DNA from: a virus
Length of the DNA: 44,692 bases
IMG/VR virus record: IMGVR_UViG_3300003690_003734
Coordinates: 1 to 44,692 of that record
Reading direction: 5' to 3' (one strand)
The notes under the pieces were generated by a model that saw nothing but the letters and a program-made list of their open reading frames with translations, was not told the origin of the DNA and searched no databases. Made by a program: the position numbers and the translations under genes. Every line of letters begins with the position of its first letter. Positions within the stretch are counted from its first letter, which is position 1. Below are positions 14,168-20,770 of the stretch, in pieces.

Positions 14168-14355
14168 CCAATCAATGCACCGGCTGCCAACGCGGCCTCC
14201 CAATCTCAGAACTCGGAATGCACCACGACGAGTCTGGAATGTTCTTTTGCAGCAAGGCCCGCTATCGCATGGAGCTTGAGCCCATAAGCCGAGACACCTG
14301 GCATCAGCGGGAAAAGCGGGATGTGCCTTTTGTTTGTGGAGGGACCAATGAATGA
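14164..14355 (+). CDS. Small zinc-finger-like phage protein
   Basis: The 63-aa product starts CTGCQRG and has a later His/Cys pair (MHHDESGMFFCSK), a plausible single zinc site. It ends KRDVPFVCGGTNE; the coding of DVPFV is repeated in a second copy about 1 kb downstream, after the methyltransferase. The last 8 nt overlap the start of the methyltransferase gene. Confidence 0.7.
   Translation: MTNQCTGCQRGLPISELGMHHDESGMFFCSKARYRMELEPISRDTWHQREKRDVPFVCGGTNE
14319..14334 (+). repeat. 16-bp direct repeat, left copy
   Basis: GGATGTGCCTTTTGTT at 14319-14334 recurs exactly at 15331-15346. The two copies bracket the methyltransferase/overlap-ORF cassette and both encode DVPFV at the end of a small ORF. 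Confidence 0.85.
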
Positions 14356-15298
14356 GTTGGCTCTTTTCGCAGGCGCTGGTGGGGGAATGCTCGGCGGGCA
14401 CCTTCTCGGATGGCGAACCATCTGCGCAGTGGAACGTGATGCCTACGCCGCAGGGGTTCTGGCGCAACGACAAAATGATGGATGCCTCCCGCCTTTCCCA
14501 ATTTGGTCCGACGTTACGACTTTTGACGGAAAGCCATGGCGAGGCCGTGTTGATGTCATTTCTGGCGGCTTTCCCTGCCAGGACATATCCGCAGCCGGAC
14601 GAGGCGAAGGTATCAGCGGGGCAAGATCCGGACTTTGGTCTGAGTTCGCTCGAATCATTGGCGAAGTTCGACCCCGATACGTGTTCGTGGAGAACTCCCC
14701 AGTTCTCACTTCTCGGGGATTGGGACTTGTACTCGGAGACCTGGCCGCGCTGGGGTTTGATGCGCGATGGGGAGTGCTGGGTGCAGCCGATGTTGGCGCT
14801 CCGCACCAGCGGGACAGAATCTGGATTGTGGCCCACACCCAATGTGCCGAATGGCGGCAGGAGCCTGGCGCATGTAACGGAATGGAGCGAGAGCGGACGG
14901 ACTGCCTACCACAACGGCAAGAAGGTTCAGGTGGGCCTGGAGTCGGCGGTGAAGCTGTGGCCTACACCCCTGGCCAACAGTCACACGGGAGCAGGTCACG
15001 GCCCGAACAAGAAAGGCGGCATGAACCTGCAAACAGCAGTGAAGCGGTGGCCGACTCCAGTGGCGTCAATGCACAAGGGCAGCAGCCCTGCATCACTGAC
15101 GAGGAAATCTGGCAAGTCCCGGGAGAACGACCGGCTGGATCACGCATTAATGGCTTCGGATGGTGGCTCACTGAACCCTCAGTGGGTCGAGTGGTTAATG
15201 GGCTGGCCAATCGAGTGGACCGACTTAAAGCCCTTGGAAATGGCCAAGTTCCACGAGTGGCAGCAGCAGCATTCACCGAGCTTGCAGGAAGGGAGTGA
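14348..15298 (+). CDS. dcm-like: DNA C5-cytosine methyltransferase
   Basis: The 316-aa product has the ordered motifs of C5-MTases: motif I LALFAGAGGGMLGG (residues 4-17, SAM binding), motif IV GGFPCQDIS with catalytic Cys77, motif VI VENS (114-117), motif VIII QRDRIWIVA (154-162) and motif X ALGNGQVP near the C terminus. The target-recognition part between VIII and X is Gln/Gly/Ser-rich. It probably modifies phage DNA against host restriction. ATG 14348 is 9-13 nt after GGAGG (14338-14342). Another ORF starting 4 nt later runs across the whole gene in the +1 frame, which constrains its codon choice. Confidence 0.92.
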   Translation: MNELALFAGAGGGMLGGHLLGWRTICAVERDAYAAGVLAQRQNDGCLPPFPIWSDVTTFDGKPWRGRVDVISGGFPCQDISAAGRGEGISGARSGLWSEFARIIGEVRPRYVFVENSPVLTSRGLGLVLGDLAALGFDARWGVLGAADVGAPHQRDRIWIVAHTQCAEWRQEPGACNGMERERTDCLPQRQEGSGGPGVGGEAVAYTPGQQSHGSRSRPEQERRHEPANSSEAVADSSGVNAQGQQPCITDEEIWQVPGERPAGSRINGFGWWLTEPSVGRVVNGLANRVDRLKALGNGQVPRVAAAAFTELAGRE

Positions 15299-15308
15299 CG
15301 CCGCATGA
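14352..15308 (+). CDS. Long ORF fully overlapping the methyltransferase gene
   Basis: A 318-codon frame, +1 to the methyltransferase, starts at ATG 14352 and ends 10 nt after it. The product (MSWLFSQALVGECSAG onward) has a protein-like composition: GSLNPQWVEWLMGWPIEWTD near the C terminus, and three WPTP motifs (about 14829, 14959 and 15049). In the other frame the WPTP codons read as VAHT, VAYT and VADS, in the target-recognition region. I recall proteins with closely similar start and VEWLMGWP tail in many phage genomes, so I think this is a real double-coding pair, not a shadow. Function unknown; a role linked to the methyltransferase is a guess. Confidence 0.7.
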   Translation: MSWLFSQALVGECSAGTFSDGEPSAQWNVMPTPQGFWRNDKMMDASRLSQFGPTLRLLTESHGEAVLMSFLAAFPARTYPQPDEAKVSAGQDPDFGLSSLESLAKFDPDTCSWRTPQFSLLGDWDLYSETWPRWGLMRDGECWVQPMLALRTSGTESGLWPTPNVPNGGRSLAHVTEWSESGRTAYHNGKKVQVGLESAVKLWPTPLANSHTGAGHGPNKKGGMNLQTAVKRWPTPVASMHKGSSPASLTRKSGKSRENDRLDHALMASDGGSLNPQWVEWLMGWPIEWTDLKPLEMAKFHEWQQQHSPSLQEGSDAA

Positions 15309-15361
15309 GACATGCAAACATTGAGGTTTTGGATGTGCCTTTTGTTGGGGGTGGGGTGTGA
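15305..15361 (+). CDS. 18-codon micro-ORF with duplicated DVPFV tail
   Basis: MRHANIEVLDVPFVGGGV starts at ATG 15305, overlapping the stop of the overlap ORF (ATGA), and ends in TGA 15359-15361, overlapping the GTG start of the HNH gene. Its end matches the last residues of the zinc-finger gene 1 kb upstream. It may be the leftover 3' end of a duplicated small gene, kept as a translational coupling link. Not likely to be a functional protein on its own. Confidence 0.4.
   Translation: MRHANIEVLDVPFVGGGV
15331..15346 (+). repeat. 16-bp direct repeat, right copy
   Basis: Exact copy of the repeat at 14319-14334, GGATGTGCCTTTTGTT. Spacing between copies is 1012 bp. Confidence 0.85.
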
Positions 15362-15945
15362 AATGGACCGCCCAAAAACGGGAATGGCTGAGAGAGCTAT
15401 ATCCGGACAAACCCAACACATTCCTGGCTGAGTTTTTCGGCTGCAGCTACACGGCAATTAAGAATCAGGCAGTAAAGCTCGGGCTGAAGAAGTCGCAGGC
15501 CTACCTCGACAGCAAGCCTGGGTGTTTCGCCAAGGGGGCGGAGCCTTGGAACAAAGGAAAAAACTGGCACTCAGGCGGACGTTCTGCCCAAACGCAGTTC
15601 AAAGCCGGTCACGCGCCGCATAACTGGCACCCAGTAGGGCATGAGCGCCTAACCAAAGACGGAATCTGGGAGCGCAAGGTTGCTGATACCAAGGTTAAGC
15701 GCCAGGACTGGCGGCCAATCCACGTTCTGGAGTGGGAGAAGGAAAACGGCCCCGTTCCGCAAGGTCACATCGTTATTTTCAAAGACGGAGATCGAGAGAA
15801 TTTTGACCCCGACAATCTGGAGTGCATCAGCCGTTCCGAGAATATGCGCCGGAATAGTGTTCATCGTCTGCCGAAAGAAGTAGCCAGCCTTGTGCAGTTG
15901 GTTGGCGCTCTTAATCGTCAAATCAACAAAAGGGCTCAACCATGA
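15358..15945 (+). CDS. HNH endonuclease, phage homing type
   Basis: The 195-aa product has an N-terminal HTH-like segment (LAEFFGCSYTAIKNQAVKLG), then linker motifs FAKGAEPWNKGKNW and FKAGHAPHNWHPVG typical of nuclease-associated modular motifs, and an HNH core with RPIHVLEWEKENGPVPQGHI..FKDGDRENFDPDNLECISRSEN. These are free-standing phage HNH nucleases often inserted between functional genes. GTG 15358 is used as start, overlapping the preceding stop. Role may be homing or DNA processing; uncertain. Confidence 0.88.
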   Translation: MKWTAQKREWLRELYPDKPNTFLAEFFGCSYTAIKNQAVKLGLKKSQAYLDSKPGCFAKGAEPWNKGKNWHSGGRSAQTQFKAGHAPHNWHPVGHERLTKDGIWERKVADTKVKRQDWRPIHVLEWEKENGPVPQGHIVIFKDGDRENFDPDNLECISRSENMRRNSVHRLPKEVASLVQLVGALNRQINKRAQP

Positions 15946-16184
15946 AAAACAAAATCGAAGATCTGCGCAACCACCTGTTCGAAACCCTGGAGAAGCTAAA
16001 AGACGGCGACATGGAAGTTGAAACGGCTAAGGCGGTTTCTGGCGTTGCCCAAACGATCATCAATAGCGCCAAGGTTGAGATTGATTATCTTCGTGTGACC
16101 GAGCAGCGCAGCGGTACCGGCTTCATTCCTGATGAGGGCGGACGTAAAGACGATCTTCCGCCGCCGATGCGGAGGGTTAAGTGA
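15942..16184 (+). CDS. Small acidic phage hypothetical protein
   Basis: The 80-aa product (MKNKIEDLRNHLFETLEKLK onward) is helical, with a Gly/Pro-rich C-terminal tail ending PPPMRRVK. It resembles short conserved phage proteins found near replication and nin genes. ATGA-style junctions connect it to both neighbours. Function unknown. Confidence 0.75.
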   Translation: MKNKIEDLRNHLFETLEKLKDGDMEVETAKAVSGVAQTIINSAKVEIDYLRVTEQRSGTGFIPDEGGRKDDLPPPMRRVK

Positions 16185-16369
16185 TGAAACTGTCCAACAA
16201 TCCCGCAGTAAATCATAAGCAACCTAAGACATTTTACATCGAGTCGCCAACGTTCCTAGCGCGACGCGAGGTGCGCAGCGGCGAGAGCGAACACCAGATA
16301 CGCCGGGACATTGAGACATTCGAGCCCTGGCGGCTGCCGGTGACGATTACGGAGGTATCCCATGACTGA
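16184..16369 (+). CDS. Small phage hypothetical protein
   Basis: The 61-aa product starts MKLSNNPAVNHKQPKTFYIE. ATG 16184 is chosen because GGAGGG (16171-16176) gives 8-nt spacing. Basic and short; function unknown. Confidence 0.65.
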   Translation: MKLSNNPAVNHKQPKTFYIESPTFLARREVRSGESEHQIRRDIETFEPWRLPVTITEVSHD

Positions 16370-16577
16370 CCCCAACATGAAAGCCAACATCCTCCGCGTA
16401 CTGGAACAGCGCGGCCCGCTGCTGATCGGCAGCATTGCCTGGGCCATCAGGACGACGGAATACGCGGCACAGGGTGCCATGAATGAACTGGTGGACGAGG
16501 GCCGCACTGAGCGGCATGAGGATGGGCGGCGGTATCAACTGACAGAGAGCGGGCCTGTTGGGCCGGAGGTGGCGTGA
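16362..16577 (+). CDS. Small winged-helix-like protein
   Basis: The 71-aa product reads as a winged helix: KANILRVLEQRGPLLIGSIA, WAIRTTEYAAQGAMNELVDE (recognition helix), then a wing GRTERHEDGRRYQLTES. It is a likely DNA-binding accessory or regulator. It overlaps the preceding gene by 8 nt. Confidence 0.7.
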   Translation: MTDPNMKANILRVLEQRGPLLIGSIAWAIRTTEYAAQGAMNELVDEGRTERHEDGRRYQLTESGPVGPEVA

Positions 16578-17035
16578 TGAAGGCGATTTATTCTTGCGGT
16601 TGCAGTATTGAGGTTAGGGTTCACCAGGTCGTTCCGTCCGTGTGCGAGCAGTGCAGAGCGAAAGGCGGATTCAGCCATACCTCAACTGACGCCAAGCCAG
16701 ACGCACCGGAGTGGAATGGCGAGGGAGCAAGGCCGCCCGTGAATACCGCCTTTGAGTTCAGTGCCAACGGTGAGTTTTGGGAAGAACGTGTGATGCTTTT
16801 CGATGACGGCATTACCTGCCTGATGGCGCACCGGAAGTATCCAGCGAATCGCTGGCACTACAAGTGCAACGACCCCGGTTGGGACTGCCGCCCAATCCGC
16901 ACCCAGGCAGAGCGGGATCGGGAAGCGTTAGCTGTCCTACTCGAACCCTACTGCCGTGGATCGTATTGCGGAAATGAGAGGGCTGTAGCTGATGCCATCA
17001 TTGCTGCTGGCTGGCGCAATGGGGAGGTTGAGTGA
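16577..17035 (+). CDS. Cys-rich phage hypothetical protein
   Basis: The 152-aa product begins MKAIYSCGCSIEVRVHQVVP and has a CxxC at CEQCRAKGG, suggesting an N-terminal zinc finger, then a middle beta-rich part (FEFSANGEFWEERVMLFDDG) and a C-terminal helix rich in Arg/Glu. ATG 16577 follows GGAGG by 8 nt. No family recognised. Confidence 0.7.
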   Translation: MKAIYSCGCSIEVRVHQVVPSVCEQCRAKGGFSHTSTDAKPDAPEWNGEGARPPVNTAFEFSANGEFWEERVMLFDDGITCLMAHRKYPANRWHYKCNDPGWDCRPIRTQAERDREALAVLLEPYCRGSYCGNERAVADAIIAAGWRNGEVE

Positions 17036-17187
17036 TGCGATTCCTCACTGCAATCCGACAGCGATTCTGCCGGCACAACTACAAACCCACCCGGCTCCAG
17101 CCACTGACAGATGTGCCCGGTCTTTGGTGCCACTGCACGAAGTGTGGCCATGGGGCGTACTGCAGCAGACGGGAGCCCCGGCGATGA
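17035..17187 (+). CDS. 50-aa zinc-finger-like phage protein
   Basis: Product MRFLTAIRQRFCRHNYKPTR onward contains CRH and, after 20 residues, CHCTKCGHGAYC, a possible compact zinc site. It overlaps both neighbours by ATGA-type junctions (17033-17037 and 17184-17187), so it is well placed as a real gene although very short. Confidence 0.65.
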   Translation: MRFLTAIRQRFCRHNYKPTRLQPLTDVPGLWCHCTKCGHGAYCSRREPRR

Positions 17188-17606
17188 CAGACACCCTAAC
17201 CATCAACTCCGAAATCGCCCTGGCCAAAGCCCAGAAGCAACTGGCTGACCTGTGGCGCGAGAACAAGTACCTCGAGGTGGATATCCGGCGCAAGGCGAAG
17301 CAGCGGACGCTAACCCAGAACCGGGCGCTGCATCTGTTCTGCGAATGGCTGGCCGAAACCCTGAATGATGCCGGGTATGACATGCGCCGGACGCTGAAGG
17401 CAGACGTTGACCTTCCATGGACCCAGTCCGCGGTCAAGGAACACCTTTGGCGCCCCATCCAGAAGGCAATGACCGAGAAGCACAGCACCACGGAGATCAC
17501 AACCGTTGAGCCTACAGCCATTCATGAGGTGCTATCGCGGCACCTTGGACAGAAATTGGGCGTGACTTGCCCGCCATGGCCCAAGCGGGATCAGGAGGCG
17601 GCATGA
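17184..17606 (+). CDS. ninB: NinB-like recombination accessory protein
   Basis: The 140-aa product shows the NinB/Orf pattern: a helical N terminus, KQRTLTQNRALHLFCEWLAE, LNDAGYDMRRTLKADVDLPW, VKEHLWRPIQKAM and EVLSRHLGQKLGVTCPPWP. NinB proteins bind single-stranded DNA and assist phage recombination in place of RecFOR functions. Start ATG 17184; an open frame reaching further upstream overlaps the small Cys gene and is not used. Confidence 0.88.
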   Translation: MTDTLTINSEIALAKAQKQLADLWRENKYLEVDIRRKAKQRTLTQNRALHLFCEWLAETLNDAGYDMRRTLKADVDLPWTQSAVKEHLWRPIQKAMTEKHSTTEITTVEPTAIHEVLSRHLGQKLGVTCPPWPKRDQEAA

Positions 17607-17752
17607 CAGTTCTTTATGCGTCGATATTCAGCGTAGCCCTCTGCTCGGCAATGGCCGGCTTCATGGTCCGCTCCCGGAGTTACGGTGAGGCGGTGATATT
17701 CGTGACGGCAGCGCTTTATGCCGCAGCCTCAATTATCGGGGAGGCAGCATGA
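17603..17752 (+). CDS. Small membrane protein
   Basis: The 49-aa product has two hydrophobic stretches (YASIFSVALCSAMAGFMV and AVIFVTAALYAAASII) split by a short basic loop, so it probably spans the inner membrane twice. AGGAGG (17592-17597) precedes ATG 17603. Overlaps neighbours by 4 nt. Function unknown. Confidence 0.65.
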   Translation: MTVLYASIFSVALCSAMAGFMVRSRSYGEAVIFVTAALYAAASIIGEAA

Positions 17753-17946
17753 CCAGCATCGGAGAAACCCGCCGCAACACCAAGAAGGCCAATAGCGCGG
17801 AGATTGAATTGCTGACCCGCGATTTCCTGGCCAACGGTGGCGAGATCCAGCGGGAGGATATCCGGGCAACCAGGCAAGTTGACCTGACTTGGCGCAACTA
17901 TGCGGCCACGGCGATGGAGGATGGCGGCAATGCCGAAGAAGTGTAA
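17749..17946 (+). CDS. Small phage hypothetical protein
   Basis: The 65-aa product (MTSIGETRRNTKKANSAEIE onward) is helical and charged. It overlaps the start of ninG by 17 nt. It resembles short nin-region proteins in position only. Confidence 0.6.
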   Translation: MTSIGETRRNTKKANSAEIELLTRDFLANGGEIQREDIRATRQVDLTWRNYAATAMEDGGNAEEV

Positions 17947-18535
17947 AGAGTGCCGCAAGCCGTTCGATCCCTACAACAGCCTGCAGGTTGCTTGTAGTCC
18001 CGCCTGTGCACTGGCTGTTGGCCGCAAGGTGGCTGCGAAGAAGGCCGATAAAGCCGCAAAGCAGGCCCGCTCCGAGCGCCGGGAATTCAACCGCCGGGAT
18101 CTTACTTGGCAGCACAAGCAGTGCCAGCGAGTGTTCAACCGAATGCGCGTACTCGAGGAACTGCAGTGGTTCAGGCAGCGAGGCGCGGAGCCTGAGTGCA
18201 TTTCCTGCGGCAGGATATGCATGGACTGGTGCTGCGGTCACTTCAAGACCCGGGGTGCGCAATCCAATCTGCGGTATGACCGGATGAACACGTTTCTGCA
18301 GTGCAACCGGTACTGCAACGAATCGTTGAGCGGGAACATCGAAGGCACCAAAACTACGCGAGGCTACAAGCAGGGCCTGGTTGCCCGGTTCGGCGAGGAA
18401 GAAGCGCAACGCATCATCGACTACTGCGAATCGAACACAGCGCCGGTTAAGTGGGACTGGCAGGAACTGGAGGCTCTGCGCAAGCAGTGGAGTCAGAGAA
18501 TACGGGATATCGAGAGCGGGAGACTGGCAGCATGA
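17930..18535 (+). CDS. ninG: NinG (Rap) recombination endonuclease
   Basis: The 201-aa product matches NinG/Rap: N-terminal zinc-like motif CKECRKPFDPYNSLQVACSP, a Lys/Arg-rich helix, and a C-terminal core with CISCGR and GHFKTRGAQSNLRYDRMNTF. Rap is a structure-specific nuclease that resolves D-loops and Holliday junctions. Start at ATG 17930 is chosen because GGAGG (17916-17920) lies 9 nt upstream; ATG 17921 is too close. It lies in the nin-like block after ninB. Confidence 0.9.
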   Translation: MPKKCKECRKPFDPYNSLQVACSPACALAVGRKVAAKKADKAAKQARSERREFNRRDLTWQHKQCQRVFNRMRVLEELQWFRQRGAEPECISCGRICMDWCCGHFKTRGAQSNLRYDRMNTFLQCNRYCNESLSGNIEGTKTTRGYKQGLVARFGEEEAQRIIDYCESNTAPVKWDWQELEALRKQWSQRIRDIESGRLAA

Positions 18536-18693
18536 GCGCCCAACGACTCGAACAACGCACACAACTGGCCCTACGCGGCCTGATCGACAACTACCTGGCT
18601 AAGGGCTGGGTCATCACCAACCGATGCCCGCTGACGATCTATCGGGGCAGGGCTGGGTATCAGTTGCAGAATGGGTGTTTGGTGAGTGTATGA
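18532..18693 (+). CDS. Small phage hypothetical protein
   Basis: The 53-aa product (MSAQRLEQRTQLALRGLIDN onward) is basic, with a single C-terminal Cys. ATG overlaps the ninG stop (ATGA) and its own end overlaps the next start. Function unknown. Confidence 0.65.
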   Translation: MSAQRLEQRTQLALRGLIDNYLAKGWVITNRCPLTIYRGRAGYQLQNGCLVSV

Positions 18694-18953
18694 ACCAGCT
18701 TACCGCCATCGTAGACGGCAAGCGAGCAACGATGCTTACCGAAGGGAGCATTGCAGAAGCGGCCAGGAGTTGCAGAGACCGCTTCGGGGCAAGGTTTGAG
18801 GGGTTCGCGCCAATACCAACAGAGATCAAAGCCCGCAGCAAATGGGCAGAGTACAGGGCAAAGCAGGTAAGCCGGGAGGAATTAGAGGCCTGGCTGACAG
18901 TGCAGGATGACGAGGCAGAGATTCGGAAGCTGTTTAACGGGATGCGAGGGTGA
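18690..18953 (+). CDS. Small phage hypothetical protein before Q
   Basis: The 87-aa product (MNQLTAIVDGKRATMLTEGS onward) is helical; its C-terminal half EELEAWLTVQDDEAEIRKLF is acidic. Start 18690 overlaps the preceding stop. Function unknown. Confidence 0.65.
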   Translation: MNQLTAIVDGKRATMLTEGSIAEAARSCRDRFGARFEGFAPIPTEIKARSKWAEYRAKQVSREELEAWLTVQDDEAEIRKLFNGMRG

Positions 18954-18954
18954 T

Positions 18955-19422
18955 ATGGCGAACCACAGCATAGCAAGGCGTCAGGCGCAAACGGTAGTGG
19001 ACCTATTTCTGGAGGTTTTGCTTTCAAGGGACAGTGACGCCGGTTGGGCGGGCGATAGCGTCATTGGCCGGCTTGTTGACTTCAAGGGGGAGTTGCCGCA
19101 GTCATCGGGCTTTAGTGGCTTCAGCAAGGTATACGAAAACTCGAAATGGCTGCGAGATTGGAGTGATCACCACAAGATGGCCTGCGTCCTGATGAGGGCA
19201 ATGAGCGACCGGCAGCGAGAAGCCTTGTGCCTGGATAGGGCATACCGTAATCGCGTTAAGGTCGCGGTCGATCCTTTCACCCCAGATCAGCGGGTTGAGA
19301 TCCACTGGACCGACGACGCATGCGCTCAACAGCTTCGATGCACCAAGAAAGCCTTTCAGGACCGCGTGCATAACGGGTATTGCAGGCTGGAGGAATTGTT
19401 GGCCGATAAAATCGCGGCTTGA
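18955..19422 (+). CDS. Q: Putative late antiterminator Q-like protein
   Basis: The 155-aa product has two sigma-region-4-like segments: MSDRQREALCLDRAY (about residues 74-88) and WTDDACAQQLRCTKKAFQDRVHNGYCRLEELL (about 117-148). This is the layout of small phage Q antiterminators, though I identify it mainly by its place: last gene of the early right operon and immediately before a promoter with tandem terminators. It would bind promoter DNA and RNA polymerase and let late transcripts ignore terminators. ATG 18955. Confidence 0.65.
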   Translation: MANHSIARRQAQTVVDLFLEVLLSRDSDAGWAGDSVIGRLVDFKGELPQSSGFSGFSKVYENSKWLRDWSDHHKMACVLMRAMSDRQREALCLDRAYRNRVKVAVDPFTPDQRVEIHWTDDACAQQLRCTKKAFQDRVHNGYCRLEELLADKIAA

Positions 19423-19426
19423 CTAT

Positions 19427-19454
19427 TTGACAATTTGCGATTACAGGGTAGACT
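19427..19454 (+). promoter_or_regulatory. Late promoter pR'
   Basis: TTGACA (19427-19432), 16-nt spacer and TAGACT (19449-19454), placed right after the Q-like gene. About 30 nt downstream begins the first of two terminators, the arrangement of a Q-dependent late promoter, where a short leader is made until Q acts. Confidence 0.7.
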
Positions 19455-19483
19455 ATGAGTCATAAGTAAAGTTTCCCCCAAAC

Positions 19484-19516
19484 AAAGCCGCCCGGTCCCG
19501 CCGTCGCGGCTTTTTT
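19484..19516 (+). terminator. Late leader terminator tR'1
   Basis: AAAGCCGC (19484-19491) pairs with GCGGCTTT (19506-19513) and is followed by a run of T (19511-19516). It would end the leader from the late promoter when Q is absent. Confidence 0.75.
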
Positions 19517-19557
19517 GTTGCCCAATCAAAATTCCCTCACCGGTTCGCCGATGAGAT

Positions 19558-19582
19558 GCCTCGCCAAGTGCGGGGCTTTTTT
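19558..19582 (+). terminator. Late leader terminator tR'2
   Basis: GCCTCGC (19558-19564), 5-nt loop, GCGGGGC (19570-19576) and TTTTTT (19577-19582). It is the second intrinsic terminator in tandem, 16 nt before the lysis gene start. Confidence 0.75.
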
Positions 19583-19598
19583 GTTTCTGGAGGTCGCC

Positions 19599-20006
19599 AT
19601 GCACCTGCACGAAATGTCCGAACGAAAGTGTGACGGCCATGGATGTGGTCACTATGGCGCCTCTCGCGGCACCCGGACGCACAAAGGCGTTGATCTGAAC
19701 TGCAAGCCCCTGACGGTTGTATATTCGCCAGTCGCCGGAACAGTGACCAAGATCGGCTACCCGTACAGCGATGACCTCAGCTTCCGTTACGTCGAGATCA
19801 GCGATCAGGGTTACGCCTTCCGGGTGTTCTACGTTGACCCGATGGTTGAGAAGGGCCAGAAGGTCAGCAAGACAACCATCATTGGCGAGGCTCAAGACCT
19901 CCGCCCCCGCTATTCAGGTATCACCAATCATGTGCATTTCGAAATCAAGAATGCCGATGGTGAATACGTTGACCCCACACCTGTCATGCTCGCTCAGCGG
20001 GCGTAA
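19599..20006 (+). CDS. M23-family endopeptidase, probable endolysin
   Basis: The 135-aa product is an M23 (LytM) metallopeptidase: THKGVDL gives His28 and Asp32, and HVHFEIK gives His111/His113, the zinc and catalytic residues. The beta-rich core between them is typical. It lacks a signal peptide, so it would need a holin to reach the periplasm, where it cuts peptide cross-links. ATG 19599 follows TGGAGG; an open frame extending upstream runs through both terminators and is not coding. It is the first gene after the late promoter. Confidence 0.85.
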   Translation: MHLHEMSERKCDGHGCGHYGASRGTRTHKGVDLNCKPLTVVYSPVAGTVTKIGYPYSDDLSFRYVEISDQGYAFRVFYVDPMVEKGQKVSKTTIIGEAQDLRPRYSGITNHVHFEIKNADGEYVDPTPVMLAQRA

Positions 20007-20018
20007 TTCGGAGCCTTC

Positions 20019-20432
20019 ATGAGCTTCCTCGGCAAACTATTCGGCAGCACGGCGGCCCAGCCCATTGAGGCTATCGGCAACGTCTTCGACAAGCTGTTTA
20101 CCAGTGACGAAGAAAAAGCTCAGGCCAAGGCTGTCTTTGAGAAGATTTCCCAACAACCGCACATCCTGCAAGCTGAAATCAACAAGGTTGAAGCTCAGCA
20201 TCGCAGCATATTCGTTGCTGGCTGGCGTCCCTTCATCGGCTGGGTGTGCGGATCAGCGCTTGCTTATTCGTTCATCTTGCGCGACCTGATTGCATGGGGC
20301 ATGAGCATTTCCAATCCCGGCATTGCTCCGCCGCCTGAGTTGGCCATGGAGCACCTTGTGTCGATCCTGCTGGCCCTTCTTGGCCTCGGCGGGATGCGCA
20401 CCTTTGAAAAGCTCAAAGGCAGGGCGAAATGA
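20019..20432 (+). CDS. 3TM-holin-type protein (GTA_holin_3TM-like)
   Basis: The 137-aa product has a charged N-terminal half and hydrophobic segments RPFIGWVCGSALAYSFILRD (about residues 69-88) and HLVSILLALLGLGGMRTFEK (about 111-130), with the WRPFIGW motif found in the GTA/3TM holin family. It should form membrane lesions that release the endopeptidase. It directly follows the endopeptidase and overlaps the next membrane gene. Confidence 0.8.
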   Translation: MSFLGKLFGSTAAQPIEAIGNVFDKLFTSDEEKAQAKAVFEKISQQPHILQAEINKVEAQHRSIFVAGWRPFIGWVCGSALAYSFILRDLIAWGMSISNPGIAPPPELAMEHLVSILLALLGLGGMRTFEKLKGRAK

Positions 20433-20770
20433 GCTTAAAGGACATCGCGGGACAGCTAGCCAGCAACGCGCACATCAAGATCGAATCCGCCCCTCAAGGC
20501 ATCTCGTACGCAACAAACGGCTTCGTCTTCGCCTGGGGCGCCATGACCTTCAATCAGATCATGATGCTGATCGGCACAGTGTTCGCCGTTCTCACGTATT
20601 TCACAAGCCTGTATTTCCAGCGAAAGCGCGACCAGAGAGAGCAGCGGCTGCTTGAGCACCGGATACAGGCCGAGATGAACGCCGCCGAGCGCCGGGCCGA
20701 CAAAACCGAACTGCGCAACTGGTCAGCGGAATCGTCGCCGGATGCCGATAGCAGCCAGGCCGAGAAATAG
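20429..20770 (+). CDS. Second holin-like membrane protein
   Basis: The 113-aa product has one clear transmembrane helix (FNQIMMLIGTVFAVLTYFTS, about residues 41-60) and a long basic/acidic coiled tail (QRKRDQREQRLLEHRIQAEM). This is the layout of P2/HP1-type phage holins. ATGA overlap with the upstream holin. Its 3' end overlaps by 48 nt, in antiparallel, the 3' end of the PEP-CTERM gene on the minus strand. Confidence 0.75.
   Translation: MSLKDIAGQLASNAHIKIESAPQGISYATNGFVFAWGAMTFNQIMMLIGTVFAVLTYFTSLYFQRKRDQREQRLLEHRIQAEMNAAERRADKTELRNWSAESSPDADSSQAEK

Noticed and set aside
14036-14842. 268-codon minus-strand ORF across the methyltransferase start
   Set aside because: Third open frame over the same DNA, but it spans four genes, has no domain and reads opposite to the operon. 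It only reflects low stop density in GC-rich sequence.
17729-18562. 277-codon minus-strand ORF opposite ninG
   Set aside because: Antisense to a recognised NinG with zinc motifs; no supporting features.
19515-19598. Upstream extension of the M23 endopeptidase frame
   Set aside because: It would run through terminator tR'2 and start near tR'1. ATG 19599 has a good ribosome site and the protein is complete from there.
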